Shown here piece by piece: positions 16,724 through 26,707 of a stretch of DNA of 64,000 nt. The stretch is taken from assembly GCF_001509795.1 (NCBI RefSeq), contig NZ_LLZN01000067.1, positions 171,320-235,319 on the forward strand. The letters run 5' to 3'. The DNA is from Streptomyces sp. NRRL WC-3605 (GTDB lineage Bacteria > Actinomycetota > Actinomycetes > Streptomycetales > Streptomycetaceae). The position numbers and the translations under genes were made by a program. Numbering within the stretch: the first letter of the stretch is position 1; every line of letters starts with the position of its first letter. The notes under the pieces were generated by a model. It saw only the letters and a program-made list of their open reading frames with translations, was not told where the DNA came from and searched no databases.

Positions 16724-18241
16724 TCACACACGCCCCAGAAAAATCGGGTTGGTGAACGCCGCCAGAGCGCCCGGCAAGGGGCCCGCCGCCGTCTCGTGGC
16801 GGAGTTCCGCTCTGACGTAGGCCGCGTTGGCCGGGGTGGTGTGCCATTCGGCGGTGCCGGTGCCCGAGACCGGGAGGGGGTCCGTCGTGAAGAGGACGCC
16901 CTGGTCGGTGACGAAGCGGATCGTGCAGCGGGGGGCGCCCGACGCCTCCAGGCGGACCGTCACCGGGGTGTCCGGGTCCACCTCCAGGCGTTCGCCGATG
17001 CCCGCGTGCCGGGCCCGGCCGCCGGACGCGCCGAAGGTGAGGGAGACGTTCTTGGACTCGGCGACGTACGAGCGGCCCGCGCGGATGCCCTCCTGGACGG
17101 CCGTGCGGGTCAGGTCGTCGGCGAGGACGACCGTCTGCGGGCCGCCGACCGGGTCGGGGTCGCGGTGGGCGTCGCTGCTGCCCATCGCCGGGATCCAGGA
17201 GCGCGAGCCCGAGCGCGTGGACGCCACCAGCGTGCTGTCCCAGTCCGCCAGGGCCACCTCGTCGTCCGGGGTGTACGGGCCGTTCCAGACCTCGATCGCG
17301 TCGGCCTCGCCGAAGCCGAACTTCCAGTTGCAGCCGACGCAGGTGGCGTGCGGGTGCGCGGGCACGACGAGGCCGCCCGCCTCGCGGATGCGCCGGGCGA
17401 ACCGCCCGAAGCGGTTGTCCCGCGCCCGGTAGCGCCAGTCGACGAACGTGCCGGGGTCGGTGCCGAGGGCCACCACGTGCCCGTTGCGGGTGGTCACCTC
17501 CTCGCCCAGCATGATCAGCAGGTCGTCCCCGGCCGCCTCGGCCCAGTGCGGGTGCGAGGCGTGCGTGTTGTGGTCGGAGGAGTTGATGAAGTCCAGACCC
17601 GCCGCCCTCGCCAGCGCGGCGATCTCGGCCGGGCTGCGGCGCCCGTCGGAGTGCCAGGAGTGCAGATGGCAGTCGCCCCGGTACCAGGCGCGCCCCCGCC
17701 CCCTGGCCCGCTCCGGCGGGTACACGGGCCGGACGGCCTCGCCGGGCTCGCCGTGCGTCAGCGTGATCGTGAGCTCGTACGCCAGCCCCTGCGGCGCCAC
17801 CGTGTACGGCCCGAGGGCGATGTGCCAGGTGCCCGCGCGGACCGGCCCGGGAATGTAGCCCGGCGTCGCCTCGTCCGTCCGGATGAAGAACTCGCTGCGC
17901 GCCCCGCCGGACCAGCCGCGGAAGCCGCGCCCGCCGAGCTCGGTGCCGCGCTCGTCGAAGACGCCGATGTCGAGGGCGTTGCCCGCGGTGCCGGCCGGGA
18001 CGGACGGCTTGTCGTAGGTGTAGGAGACCTTGATCTCCCGTATGCCGGGCGGGACGTCGACCGGCACGTACACATAGTCGGGGGCCCCGGGCGGCAGGGT
18101 GCCCCGCACGGTGCGGGTCTGCGTGCCCCGGGGGTTCTCGGCGCCTGACGCGAAGGTCACGCCTCCCAACGTAAGCGCGGCGGCCGCGCCCGTCACGAAC
18201 AGTGCGCGCCGGCCCGGGCCCGCGTGGTCGTCCTCGCACAT
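16724..18241 (-). CDS. Tat-exported PHP-domain metallohydrolase (CehA/McbA-like)
   Basis: A 505-residue exported protein. The N-terminus GPGRRALFVTGAAAALTLGG is a twin-arginine-type signal. After a beta-rich N-terminal domain (to about 185) comes a PHP phosphoesterase domain with GDCHLHSWHSDG (about 190), SSDHN, LGEEVTT, VPAHPHA and GSSDAH, supplying the usual His/Asp metal ligands. PHP enzymes of the CehA/McbA group hydrolyse phosphoesters or carbamates. Start ATG 18241 is supported by GGGAG 7 bases upstream. Convergent with the EEP gene (28-base gap); a pair of predicted phosphoesterases is a suggestive but unproved association. Confidence 0.85.
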   Translation of the reverse strand: MCEDDHAGPGRRALFVTGAAAALTLGGVTFASGAENPRGTQTRTVRGTLPPGAPDYVYVPVDVPPGIREIKVSYTYDKPSVPAGTAGNALDIGVFDERGTELGGRGFRGWSGGARSEFFIRTDEATPGYIPGPVRAGTWHIALGPYTVAPQGLAYELTITLTHGEPGEAVRPVYPPERARGRGRAWYRGDCHLHSWHSDGRRSPAEIAALARAAGLDFINSSDHNTHASHPHWAEAAGDDLLIMLGEEVTTRNGHVVALGTDPGTFVDWRYRARDNRFGRFARRIREAGGLVVPAHPHATCVGCNWKFGFGEADAIEVWNGPYTPDDEVALADWDSTLVASTRSGSRSWIPAMGSSDAHRDPDPVGGPQTVVLADDLTRTAVQEGIRAGRSYVAESKNVSLTFGASGGRARHAGIGERLEVDPDTPVTVRLEASGAPRCTIRFVTDQGVLFTTDPLPVSGTGTAEWHTTPANAAYVRAELRHETAAGPLPGALAAFTNPIFLGRV

Positions 18242-18434
18242 GCTGCTGCTCCCGGTTCGTCGTGAGTGCCATGGCGTGGGTGGTGCGGGGGTGGTGCTTG
18301 CGACCCTCGTATTCAGCCGTGAACTCCCGTGAAGGGGAAGGCGATCGGCGGACAAACACACGGCGGCCGGCCGTCCCGAATGTGCCGACCAGTCGGTATG
18401 GACATCGTGGCGTGCCGGGGGTACAGATGCAGGC

Positions 18435-19286
18435 ATGCGCATCTCCGCCACGATCTTCCTCACCGACGAGACGATCACCCCGACCCGGCTGGCCCGTGAG
18501 CTGGAGCAGCGGGGATTCGCCGGGCTGTACCTGCCCGAGCACACCCACATCCCCGTCGAGCGGACCACGCCCTACCCGGCCGGAGGCGACCTGCCGCCCG
18601 AGTACGGCCGCACCCTCGACCCCTTCGTCGCCCTCGGCCAGGCCGCCGCCGTCACCGAGCGCCTCGGCCTGGGCACCGGCATCACGCTGGTCGCCCAGCA
18701 CGACCCGATCGACCTGGCCAAGCAGATCGCCACCCTGGACCACCTGTCCGGCGGACGCTTCACGCTCGGCCTCGGCTTCGGCTGGAACGTCGAGGAGGCC
18801 GCCGACCACGGCGTCGACTGGTCCTCGCGCCGCGACCTCGTCCGCGACCGGATGGCCCTGATGCGGGCCCTGTGGGCTGACGAACCCACGGCGTACGACG
18901 GCGAGTTCGGGTCCGTCCGGGCCAGCTTCGCCCACCCCAAGCCCGTGCGGAAGCCGCGCGGCCCGAAGCTCGGCGGGCCGCGCACCCTGGTCGGCGGCGC
19001 CGCGGGGCCGAAACTGTTCGCCCACATCACCGAGTACGCCGACGGCTGGCTGCCGATCGGGGGACGCGGGCTGTCCGAGAGCCTGCCCCGGCTGCGGACC
19101 GTCTGGGCCGACGCCGGACGCGACCCGGCCGCCCTCCAGGTGGTGCCGTACGCCGTCTTCCCCACCCCCGGCAAGCTCGCCCACTACGCCGAGCTGGGCA
19201 TCGAGGAGGTCGTCGTCCAACTGCCCCCGGGCGGCGACGCCGAGGTGCTGGGCGCCCTGGACGGATACGCGGCCTTCGTCGCCTGA
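18435..19286 (+). CDS. F420-dependent LLM-class oxidoreductase (TIGR03619 type)
   Basis: A 283-residue luciferase-like barrel: MRISATIFLTDET, GLYLPEHTHIPVE (typical of F420-type LLM proteins), LATLDHLSGGRFTLGLGFGWN-like segment, and VVVQLPPGG at the end. It lies 80 bases before fbiC, which makes F420 for this class. A 28-base segment covering its last codons and stop (19268-19295) is exactly repeated at 19311-19338, downstream of the gene. Confidence 0.87.
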   Translation: MRISATIFLTDETITPTRLARELEQRGFAGLYLPEHTHIPVERTTPYPAGGDLPPEYGRTLDPFVALGQAAAVTERLGLGTGITLVAQHDPIDLAKQIATLDHLSGGRFTLGLGFGWNVEEAADHGVDWSSRRDLVRDRMALMRALWADEPTAYDGEFGSVRASFAHPKPVRKPRGPKLGGPRTLVGGAAGPKLFAHITEYADGWLPIGGRGLSESLPRLRTVWADAGRDPAALQVVPYAVFPTPGKLAHYAELGIEEVVVQLPPGGDAEVLGALDGYAAFVA

Positions 19287-19338
19287 GCGCCGCCGCCGGC
19301 TGTACGGACGCGCGGCCTTCGTCGCCTGAGCGCCGCCG
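19268..19338. repeat. 28-bp direct duplication spanning a stop codon
   Basis: The 28 bases at 19268-19295, which encode the C-terminal Ala-Phe-Val-Ala-stop of the LLM gene and 11 following bases, recur exactly at 19311-19338 after a 15-base spacer. Looks like a recent small tandem duplication; the second copy lies in the 5' region of fbiC. Confidence 0.8.
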
Positions 19339-19366
19339 CTGATCAGGCCGCTCGTATGCTCGAAGG

Positions 19367-21952
19367 ATGACGACTCCCGCGACCCCCGGAACCGGCCCGA
19401 CCGAGAACTCCATGCGTCGCGCCCTCAAACGCGCCCGGGACGGCGTCGCCCTCGACGTGGCCGAGGCGGCCGTGCTGCTCCAGGCCCGCGGCGAGGCGCT
19501 CGACGACCTCGCCGCGTCCGCCGCCCGGGTCCGGGACGCGGGCCTCGCGGCCGCCGGCCGGCCCGGGGTCATCACCTACTCCAAGAGCGTCTTCATCCCC
19601 CTCACCCGGCTGTGCCGGGACAAGTGCCACTACTGCACGTTCGTCACCGTCCCCGGCAAGCTGCGCCGCGCCGGGCACGGGATGTTCATGTCCCCGGACG
19701 AGGTGCTGGACATCGCCCGAAAGGGCGCGGCCCTCGGCTGCAAGGAAGCCCTCATCACCCTCGGCGACAAGCCGGAGGACCGCTGGCCGGAGGCCCGCGA
19801 GTGGCTCGACGCGCACGGCTACGACGACACGATCGCCTACGTCCGCGCCATCTCCATCCGCATCCTGGAGGAGACGGGCCTGCTCCCGCACCTCAACCCC
19901 GGCGTCCTGACCTGGACCGACTTCCAGCGCCTGAAGCCCGTCGCCCCGTCGATGGGCATGATGCTGGAGACGACCGCGTCCCGCCTGTGGTCCGAGCCCG
20001 GCGGCCCGCACCACGGCTCCCCGGACAAGGAACCCGCCGTCCGCCTGCGCGTCCTGGAGGACGCGGGCCGCTCCTCGGTCCCGTTCACCTCCGGCATCCT
20101 CCTGGGCATCGGCGAGACGTACGAGGAGCGCGCCGAGTCCCTGTTCGCGCTGCGCCGGATCTCCCGGGCCTACCACGGCGTCCAGGAGCTGATCATCCAG
20201 AACTTCCGCGCCAAGCCGGACACCGCGATGCGCGGCATGCCGGACGCCGAGCTGGACGACCTCGTCGCGGCGGTCGCGGTGGCCCGCCTCATCATGGGCC
20301 CGGCCGGCAACATCCAGGCCCCGCCCAACCTCGTCGACCACGAGTACGCCCGGCTGATCGCGGCCGGCATCGACGACTGGGGCGGCGTCTCCCCGCTCAC
20401 CATCGACCACGTCAACCCCGAGCGCCCCTGGCCGCGTATCGAGGAACTGGCCCGGCGCTCCGCGGACGCCGGGTTCGAGCTGCGCGAACGGCTGTGCGTG
20501 TACCCGGAGTTCGTGACGCGCGGCGAGCCCTGGCTGGACCCCCGGCTGCTGCCGCACGTCCGCGCCCTCGCCGACCCCGAGACAGGTCTCGCCCGGCCCG
20601 ACGCCGTGGTCGAGGGACACCCGTGGCAGGAGCCCGAGGAGGCGTTCGTCTCCTCCGGCCGCACCGACCTGCACACGGCCATCGACACCGAGGGCCGTAC
20701 GTCCGACCGGCGCGACGACTTCGACGAGGTGTACGGCGACTGGGGCGCCCTGCGGGAGGCCGCCGCGCCCGGCATGGCCCCCGAGCGCATCGACACCGAC
20801 GTCCGCCAGGCGCTGCGGGTCGCCGCCGACGACCCGACCCGGCTCACCGACGACGAGGCGCTGGCCCTGCTGCACGCGGACGGACCCGCCCTGGACGCGC
20901 TGTGCCGCGTCGCCGACGACGTCCGGAAAACGGCGGTCGGCGACGACGTGACGTACATCGTCACCCGGAACATCAACTTCACGAACGTCTGCTACACCGG
21001 CTGCCGCTTCTGCGCGTTCGCCCAGCGCCGCACCGACGCCGACGCCTACACGCTCTCCCTGGACCAGGTCGCCGACCGCGCCCGGCAGGCGTGGGACGTG
21101 GGCGCGGTGGAGGTCTGCATGCAGGGTGGCATCCACCCGGACCTGCCCGGCACGGCGTACTTCGACATCGCGAGGGCCGTGAAGGAACGCGTCCCCGGGA
21201 TGCACGTCCACGCCTTCTCCCCGATGGAGGTCGTCAACGGCGCCACCCGCACCGGCCTGTCCGTCCGCGAGTGGCTGACCGCCGCCAAGGAGGCCGGCCT
21301 GGACTCGATCCCCGGTACGGCGGCGGAGATCCTCGACGACGAGGTCCGCTGGGTCCTCACCAAGGGCAAGCTGCCGGCCGCGACCTGGATCGAGGTCGTC
21401 ACCACCGCCCACGAACTGGGCATCCGCTCCTCCTCGACGATGATGTACGGGCACGTCGACCAGCCCCGGCACTGGCTCGGGCATCTGCGCACCCTGGCCG
21501 GCATCCAGCAGCGCACCGGCGGCTTCACCGAGTTCGTCACGCTGCCGTTCATCCACACCAACGCGCCGGTCTACCTCGCTGGCATCGCCCGCCCCGGCCC
21601 GACGATCCGCGACAACCGCGCGGTCACGGCCATGGCCCGGCTCCTCCTGCACCCCCATATCCCCAACATCCAGACGAGCTGGGTCAAACTGGGCACCGAG
21701 GGTGCGGCGGAGATGCTCCGCTCCGGAGCCAACGACCTGGGCGGCACGCTGATGGAGGAGACGATCTCGCGGATGGCGGGTTCGTCGTACGGCTCCTACA
21801 AGTCCGTACGGGACCTGGTGGCGGTCGCCGAGGCGGCCGGGCGCCCGGCGAAGCCGCGCACCACCCTGTACGGCGAGGTGCCCGAGGAGCGGCAGCGGGC
21901 GGCGGCCGCCTCCGACGGGCACCTGCCCGAGCTGCTGCCCCTCCTGGACTGA
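19367..21952 (+). CDS. fbiC: Bifunctional FO synthase FbiC (coenzyme F420 biosynthesis)
   Basis: An 861-residue fusion of the two radical-SAM halves (CofG- and CofH-like) that convert tyrosine and a flavin precursor (5-amino-6-ribitylaminouracil) into the F420 chromophore FO. Two CxxxCxxC clusters are visible: CRDKCHYC (about residue 83) in the N half and CYTGCRFC (about 541) in the C half, each for one [4Fe-4S] cluster. The C half also shows [12 protein letters not shown] and QTSWVKLG, typical of CofH. Full length for the actinobacterial fusion. ATG 19367 follows a GAAGG element. Its product supports the F420-type LLM and Ddn-like proteins in this window. Confidence 0.96.
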   Translation: MTTPATPGTGPTENSMRRALKRARDGVALDVAEAAVLLQARGEALDDLAASAARVRDAGLAAAGRPGVITYSKSVFIPLTRLCRDKCHYCTFVTVPGKLRRAGHGMFMSPDEVLDIARKGAALGCKEALITLGDKPEDRWPEAREWLDAHGYDDTIAYVRAISIRILEETGLLPHLNPGVLTWTDFQRLKPVAPSMGMMLETTASRLWSEPGGPHHGSPDKEPAVRLRVLEDAGRSSVPFTSGILLGIGETYEERAESLFALRRISRAYHGVQELIIQNFRAKPDTAMRGMPDAELDDLVAAVAVARLIMGPAGNIQAPPNLVDHEYARLIAAGIDDWGGVSPLTIDHVNPERPWPRIEELARRSADAGFELRERLCVYPEFVTRGEPWLDPRLLPHVRALADPETGLARPDAVVEGHPWQEPEEAFVSSGRTDLHTAIDTEGRTSDRRDDFDEVYGDWGALREAAAPGMAPERIDTDVRQALRVAADDPTRLTDDEALALLHADGPALDALCRVADDVRKTAVGDDVTYIVTRNINFTNVCYTGCRFCAFAQRRTDADAYTLSLDQVADRARQAWDVGAVEVCMQGGIHPDLPGTAYFDIARAVKERVPGMHVHAFSPMEVVNGATRTGLSVREWLTAAKEAGLDSIPGTAAEILDDEVRWVLTKGKLPAATWIEVVTTAHELGIRSSSTMMYGHVDQPRHWLGHLRTLAGIQQRTGGFTEFVTLPFIHTNAPVYLAGIARPGPTIRDNRAVTAMARLLLHPHIPNIQTSWVKLGTEGAAEMLRSGANDLGGTLMEETISRMAGSSYGSYKSVRDLVAVAEAAGRPAKPRTTLYGEVPEERQRAAAASDGHLPELLPLLD

Positions 21953-22082
21953 CGGGGAGCCCCCCGCGGGGGTCGGTACGATGATCCGACCCTCGCTGGT
22001 GGACTCGCCGGCGTTCCGTAGCCGTCGGCGCGTTCCGTGGCCGCCGACGGCCGTCCATAGCTTTCCGTAGCCGAGGAGATGC

Positions 22083-22640
22083 GTGCCCGTGCCTGCTACC
22101 AAGGTCTGGGTGACCGGTCTGACGGTGGGCGCGATAGCCGCCGTCGCCGCCCTCGCCGTGCAGGCCGACAAGGGCCCCCACCCGACGGCGGGGAAGGCCC
22201 GGCCGAGCGCGTCGGCGTCCCCGGAGGCGAGCCCCGCGCCGTCGAAGCCGGCCCGGGCCGCCGAGGTGCCCGACGACTCCGGCACCGGCCGCCGCATCGT
22301 CTACGACCTCGGCGACAGACGCGTCTGGCTGGTCGACGCGAGCGACGCCGCCCGGCGGACCTTCACCGTCTGGCCCGGCACGGTCAGCCCGGACCCCGGA
22401 CGCTACGCGGTGTCGTCCCGGACCACGGCCACGAAGGGCTCCGACGGCGTGCAGATCGAGAACATCGTCTACTTCGCCGCCAAGTCCGGCATCTCCATCG
22501 CCTTCTCCAACGCCGTGGACGGCTCCTCGCCCCCGCCCGCCGCGGGCAAGAAGACCGGCGGGGTCAGGATGCGCGCGGCGGACGGGGCGGCGCTGTGGAC
22601 GTTCGGTGAGACGGGGACGCCGGTGGTCGTCGTCGACTGA
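22083..22640 (+). CDS. Membrane-anchored YkuD-like protein lacking the catalytic cysteine
   Basis: A 185-residue protein with an uncleaved-signal-like hydrophobic N-terminus (about residues 8-27), a Pro/Ala/Ser linker, then a domain resembling L,D-transpeptidases: RRIVYDLGDRRVWLVD matches the opening strand, TFTVWPGTVSP the turn, and GGVRMRAADGAALW...GTPVVVVD the closing strand. The catalytic motif, normally SHGC(I/V)R, reads KTGGVRM, so the nucleophilic Cys is Gly (about residue 159) and the His is missing. It should not cross-link peptidoglycan; binding or regulation is possible. GAGGAG precedes the GTG start; GTG 22089 is an alternative. The gap after fbiC holds three copies of TTCCGTRGCC. 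Confidence 0.65.
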   Translation: MPVPATKVWVTGLTVGAIAAVAALAVQADKGPHPTAGKARPSASASPEASPAPSKPARAAEVPDDSGTGRRIVYDLGDRRVWLVDASDAARRTFTVWPGTVSPDPGRYAVSSRTTATKGSDGVQIENIVYFAAKSGISIAFSNAVDGSSPPPAAGKKTGGVRMRAADGAALWTFGETGTPVVVVD

Positions 22641-22662
22641 CCCGGCGCCCGTCCGGGGTCAG
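22637..22662. terminator. Bidirectional hairpin between convergent genes
   Basis: CTGACCCGG pairs with CCGGGGTCAG (one bulge) around a 7-base loop and includes the stop codon of the YkuD-like gene; it lies at the 3' ends of two convergent genes. Confidence 0.5.
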
Positions 22663-23168
22663 GCGTCGGGGGTCTTCACCTGCCCGCCCGGCAGATGGTT
22701 CACGATCAGTACGACACCGCTCAGCAGGAACACCCGGGTCGCGGCGTCGAGCCCGTTCCAGTCCGAGGACTGCCACATCGCGAACCACTCACCGCCGATC
22801 GCGATGAAACCGGCGCCGAACAGCAGCATCAGCATCAGCAGCCCGTACGTGGAGAAGCGGCGGGCCCGCACGTCGTCGCGCCGCGCCCACAGCCAGGTGC
22901 CGTATATGAGCACGAGCGCGGCGACGGTCTCCCAGACGATGATCGCGACGTAGGCCGCGTCCTGAAGTCCCTTGCCGGTGACGGCCCGCCACATCAGGTC
23001 GTCGTCCTCGAACGTGGTGTCCATCGCGAGGACGTGCCGCACGAACTGCTGGTTCGTACCGAAGTCCGTGATGTTCCCGAAGGCGACGAGCGCGATGTAG
23101 AGGGCCACGGTCCCGGTCAGGAGGGTGGCCGCGATGTGCAGGGGGGTGCGTGGGGGTGTGGTCGACAT
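22659..23168 (-). CDS. DUF2165 family integral membrane protein
   Basis: A 169-residue inner-membrane protein with four predicted hydrophobic segments (near residues 12-30, 75-95, 108-128, 145-160). Family hallmarks are NITDFGTNQQFVRHVLAMDTTF in the first loop and MWRAVTGKGLQ, both conserved in DUF2165; the function of the family is unknown. I prefer ATG 23168 (GGAAG 9 bases upstream); in-frame starts at 23177 and 23210 are possible but badly spaced. It is divergent from the STAND-TPR gene and convergent with the YkuD-like gene. Confidence 0.8.
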   Translation of the reverse strand: MSTTPPRTPLHIAATLLTGTVALYIALVAFGNITDFGTNQQFVRHVLAMDTTFEDDDLMWRAVTGKGLQDAAYVAIIVWETVAALVLIYGTWLWARRDDVRARRFSTYGLLMLMLLFGAGFIAIGGEWFAMWQSSDWNGLDAATRVFLLSGVVLIVNHLPGGQVKTPDA

Positions 23169-23263
23169 GAAGGTCATCTTCCCCGCGTCGCGCGGGTGTT
23201 CGGGCGTCATTGCGCCACAATGAGCGGACGGACTTCGAGGGCGGGCGGACGAGGGGACGTACG

Positions 23264-26200
23264 GTGGCGCAGGCGCAGCCGTCGATGCAGGAGCTGATCC
23301 GGCAGCGCAGCCGCGCCGGCTTCGTGGGCCGCGGAGCCGAACGGGCCGCGTTCCGGGAGAACCTGGAGCTGCCGCCCCAGGACGAGCGGCACCGCTTCCT
23401 GTTCCATGTGCACGGCCAGGCCGGCGTCGGCAAGTCCTTCCTCCTGCGGGAGCTGGAGCAACTGGCGCGGGAGAAGGGCGCGCTGACCGCCTCGGTGGAC
23501 GAGACCGTGGGCAGCGTCCCGGAGGCGATGGCCGCGGTCAGCCGCCAGTTCGCCGCCCAGGGGCACCGGTTCAAGGACCTCGACCGGGCACTCGCCACCC
23601 ACCGGGAGCGACGGCACGAGGCGGAGGCGGCGGCCGCCGCCCTGGGCACCGAGCCGGAAGGGCCGTCGCCTGCCGGCACCGCTGTGATGCGGGCCGGACT
23701 CGTCGGCCTCGGCATGGTCCCCGGCATCGGCCCGTTCGCGGGAGCCCTCGACGCCGCCCAGCTCGCCCAGAGCGCCGACCGGCTGCGGGCGGGGCTCAGC
23801 GCCCGGTTCCGCAGCCAGGACGACGTGCAGCTGGTGCTCTCCCCGGAGCGGGTGCTCACCCCCGTCCTGCTGACCGAGCTGTCCGGCGCCGCGGAGCACG
23901 CCCCGTGGATCGTCCTGTTCCTCGACACCTACGAACGCACCGGCCCCTTCCTGGACGGCTGGCTGCACGACGTCATGACCAGCGACCGGTACGGCGCCCT
24001 GCCCGCCACCGTCGTCGTGGTCACCGCGGGACAGCACCCCTTCGACACCGCCCGCTGGGGCGGCTTCACCGACTTCATGGCCGACGTTCCGCTCGGCCCG
24101 TTCACCGAGACCGAGGCGCGCGGACTGCTGGCCGACCGGGGCGTGGTCGCCGAGCCGGTCGTCGAGGAGGTCCTGCGGCTCACCGGCGGACTGCCCGTCC
24201 TCGTCTCGACGCTGGCCGAACAGCGTCCCGCCGGCCCGGACGACATCGGCGACCCGAGCGTCACCGCCGTCGAACGCTTCCTGAAGTGGGAGCAGGACCC
24301 CGTGCGCCGGGCCGTGGCGCTCGCCTGCGCGCTGCCCCGGCGGGTGGACATGGACGTGTTCCGGGCCGCCGTGGACTGCCCCGACGACGACGCCGAGGCG
24401 CTCTTCGCCTGGCTGCGCGGCCTGGCGTTCGTGGACGATCGGGGCGACCGGCTGCGGTACCACGACCTGGTGCGCGAACCGATGCTGCGCCTCCAGCGCC
24501 GCCGCTCCCCGCGCGGCTGGACCGAGCGGCACGACCGGCTCGCCGCCGTCTACGGCCGCTGGCGGGAGGAGGCGGGCCAGGGCCTGGGCTCCTTCCAGGA
24601 GTGGCTGGAGGAGGAGTGGCGCGAGCTGCGGCTGGAGGAGACCTACCACGCGTTGTGCGCCCGCCCCCGTACCGCGCTGAACGGGGCGCTGTGGGACGTC
24701 GTGCTCGTCTGCGGCGCCGACGAGGCGGCGGGCCGGCGCTGGGCGCAGATGCTGGTCGAGGCGGGCGAGGCCACCGGTGACCCGGCCCTCGGCGACTGGG
24801 GCCGGGCGCTGGGCGAGGCGCTCGCGGACGACGCGACCGCCATGACGGCGGTGGCGAACCTGGTCCTGTCCCGTCCGGGACCCGACCGGCGCACCCGGGC
24901 CGTCGCCCACTCCTTCCGGGCGCGGGAGCTGCGCCGCGAGGGCCGGTACGAGCCCGCCCTCGCGGATGCCGACCGGGCGGTCGAGCTGGACCCCGAACTG
25001 TCCCCGGCGCACTACGGCCGCGGACTCGCCCTGCGCTCGCTCGGCGACTTCCCGGCGGCGCTCGCCGCTTTCGACACCGCCGACCGGCTCGCCCCGGACG
25101 ACGAGTTCGTCATCTCCGAGCGCGCCGAGACCTACCGGCTCGCGGGCCGCTACGAGGAGGCGTTCGCCGACTACGACCGGGCCGTCGCCCTCGACCCGTC
25201 GGACCCCGAGTACCTCGCCGGCCGGGCGGTGTGCCGTCAGGAGCTGGGCCAGCAGGATGAGGCGCTGGCCGACCTCGACCATGCGGTGGCCCTCGACGAG
25301 GACTACCTGTGGCCGCTGGTGCGCCGGGCCCGGCTGCGCCGCGTCCGCTCCGAGTGGGACGAGGCGTTCGCGGACTTCGACCGTGCCGTCGAGAAGGCGC
25401 CCGACAACCCCTGGGTCGCCTCCGAGCGCGGGGACGCCTACCGGCTCGCGGGCCGCTTCGAGGACGCCGTCGCCGAACTCGGCCGGGCCGTCGCCCTCAA
25501 GCCGGACTACGCCTCGGCGCTCGCCGGCCGGGGCCTCGCCCAGTACGAACTGGGCCGCGACGAGGAGGCGCTGGCCGATCTCACCCGGGCCGTCGACCTG
25601 GTCCCCGACTACGCGTGGGCGCTGGTCACCCGCGCCCAGGTCAAGGCCCGTGCGGGCGACCAGGAGGGCAGGTTCGACGACCTGCGGCGGGCCGCCGCCG
25701 CGGACACCTCGGACGGCTGGGCGGCCGCCGAACTGGGGGAGGCGTACCGGCAGGAGGGCCGCTACGAGGAGGCACGCGCCGCCCTGGAGCAGTCCCTGGA
25801 GCGGGACCCGCAGTACGACTACGCACACGTCACCCTCGGGGCCGTTCACCGGGAGCTGAAGGACCACGAGGAGGCGTACCGCTGCTACGGGCGCGCCCTC
25901 GCCGCCGGTGACGTCGGCTGGATCCGCGCCCGGCGGGCCCGTGCGGCGATGGACCTCGGATGGTGCGAGGAGGCCCTGGCGGACCTGGACCGGTGCGTGG
26001 CCCTGGACTGGGAACCCGTCTGGGCCCGCTGGACGGCCATCGACCTGCTCATGCTGTGCGGACGCTGGGAGGAGGTGGGGGTTCGGCTGCGCGCGGCCGA
26101 GGAGGCCGGGCTGTCCGACGGCGACCTGGACGGCCTGCGGGCCGAGTGGCACGCCCACCGCGAGGAGTGGGAGCAGGCCCGGCGCTGCGCGGAACGGCTG

Positions 26201-26569
26201 CGGGAGCCGGAGCCTCTTGAATGCGCGTTCGAGACGGCCGTGGTCACCGGCCTCGCGGAGGGCCTGCCCGCCGCCGAACCCCTGTGGCGGGAGCTGGCGG
26301 GGATGCTGGAGGCGGAGACCGGCATGGACGACATCCAGCGCGCCCAGGGCCACTGCTTCCTCGGCTGCGCCCTCGGGGACTGGCCCCTCGCCGACCGGGG
26401 GCTGACGGCCTTCCTGGCCCTGGAGCCCGGCTGGGCGGACGCGGCGACCCTCGCCTCCATCCTCGGCCACGTCCTGAGGAGTCCCGGAGCCGACGCCACG
26501 CACCTCAGCCCGCGCCTGGAGCGGGTCGCTGCGGCGGCCGAGGTGATCCGGGCACGTCACCGGAACTGA
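23264..26569 (+). CDS. STAND-type NTPase with C-terminal tetratricopeptide repeats
   Basis: An 1101-residue protein. An N-terminal AAA/STAND ATPase carries FVGRGAE, P-loop HGQAGVGKSFLL (about residue 50) and Walker B IVLFLDTYE (about 214), followed by a winged-helix-like linker, then roughly ten TPR units from about residue 545 (repeated pattern GRYEEAFADYDRAVALDP). STAND proteins use ATP to switch on signalling after a partner binds the repeats; some act in immunity, others in regulation. There is no recognisable effector domain and no DNA-binding domain here. GTG 23264 is chosen for its GAGGGGAC site 5 bases upstream. The next gene downstream encodes a degenerate ADP-ribosylglycohydrolase-like protein. 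Confidence 0.82.
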   Translation: MAQAQPSMQELIRQRSRAGFVGRGAERAAFRENLELPPQDERHRFLFHVHGQAGVGKSFLLRELEQLAREKGALTASVDETVGSVPEAMAAVSRQFAAQGHRFKDLDRALATHRERRHEAEAAAAALGTEPEGPSPAGTAVMRAGLVGLGMVPGIGPFAGALDAAQLAQSADRLRAGLSARFRSQDDVQLVLSPERVLTPVLLTELSGAAEHAPWIVLFLDTYERTGPFLDGWLHDVMTSDRYGALPATVVVVTAGQHPFDTARWGGFTDFMADVPLGPFTETEARGLLADRGVVAEPVVEEVLRLTGGLPVLVSTLAEQRPAGPDDIGDPSVTAVERFLKWEQDPVRRAVALACALPRRVDMDVFRAAVDCPDDDAEALFAWLRGLAFVDDRGDRLRYHDLVREPMLRLQRRRSPRGWTERHDRLAAVYGRWREEAGQGLGSFQEWLEEEWRELRLEETYHALCARPRTALNGALWDVVLVCGADEAAGRRWAQMLVEAGEATGDPALGDWGRALGEALADDATAMTAVANLVLSRPGPDRRTRAVAHSFRARELRREGRYEPALADADRAVELDPELSPAHYGRGLALRSLGDFPAALAAFDTADRLAPDDEFVISERAETYRLAGRYEEAFADYDRAVALDPSDPEYLAGRAVCRQELGQQDEALADLDHAVALDEDYLWPLVRRARLRRVRSEWDEAFADFDRAVEKAPDNPWVASERGDAYRLAGRFEDAVAELGRAVALKPDYASALAGRGLAQYELGRDEEALADLTRAVDLVPDYAWALVTRAQVKARAGDQEGRFDDLRRAAAADTSDGWAAAELGEAYRQEGRYEEARAALEQSLERDPQYDYAHVTLGAVHRELKDHEEAYRCYGRALAAGDVGWIRARRARAAMDLGWCEEALADLDRCVALDWEPVWARWTAIDLLMLCGRWEEVGVRLRAAEEAGLSDGDLDGLRAEWHAHREEWEQARRCAERLREPEPLECAFETAVVTGLAEGLPAAEPLWRELAGMLEAETGMDDIQRAQGHCFLGCALGDWPLADRGLTAFLALEPGWADAATLASILGHVLRSPGADATHLSPRLERVAAAAEVIRARHRN

Positions 26570-26707
26570 CCGGCGAACGGTGCGAAGGGGGTGGTTCCGG
26601 ACCACTTCCGTCACACACCGCATACCGATCCGCCCCCTGAACCCACGGTCCCCGGTCGATTACAGTGGCGAACTGTCGTACGAGCGGATGGTCAGGGGGA
26701 GGTCTTG

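Noticed and set aside
23207..26623. A 1138-codon open frame on the minus strand
   Set aside because: It is exactly antisense to the STAND-TPR gene, has no ribosome binding site or recognisable motif and is full of Arg/Gly/His typical of high-GC shadows.
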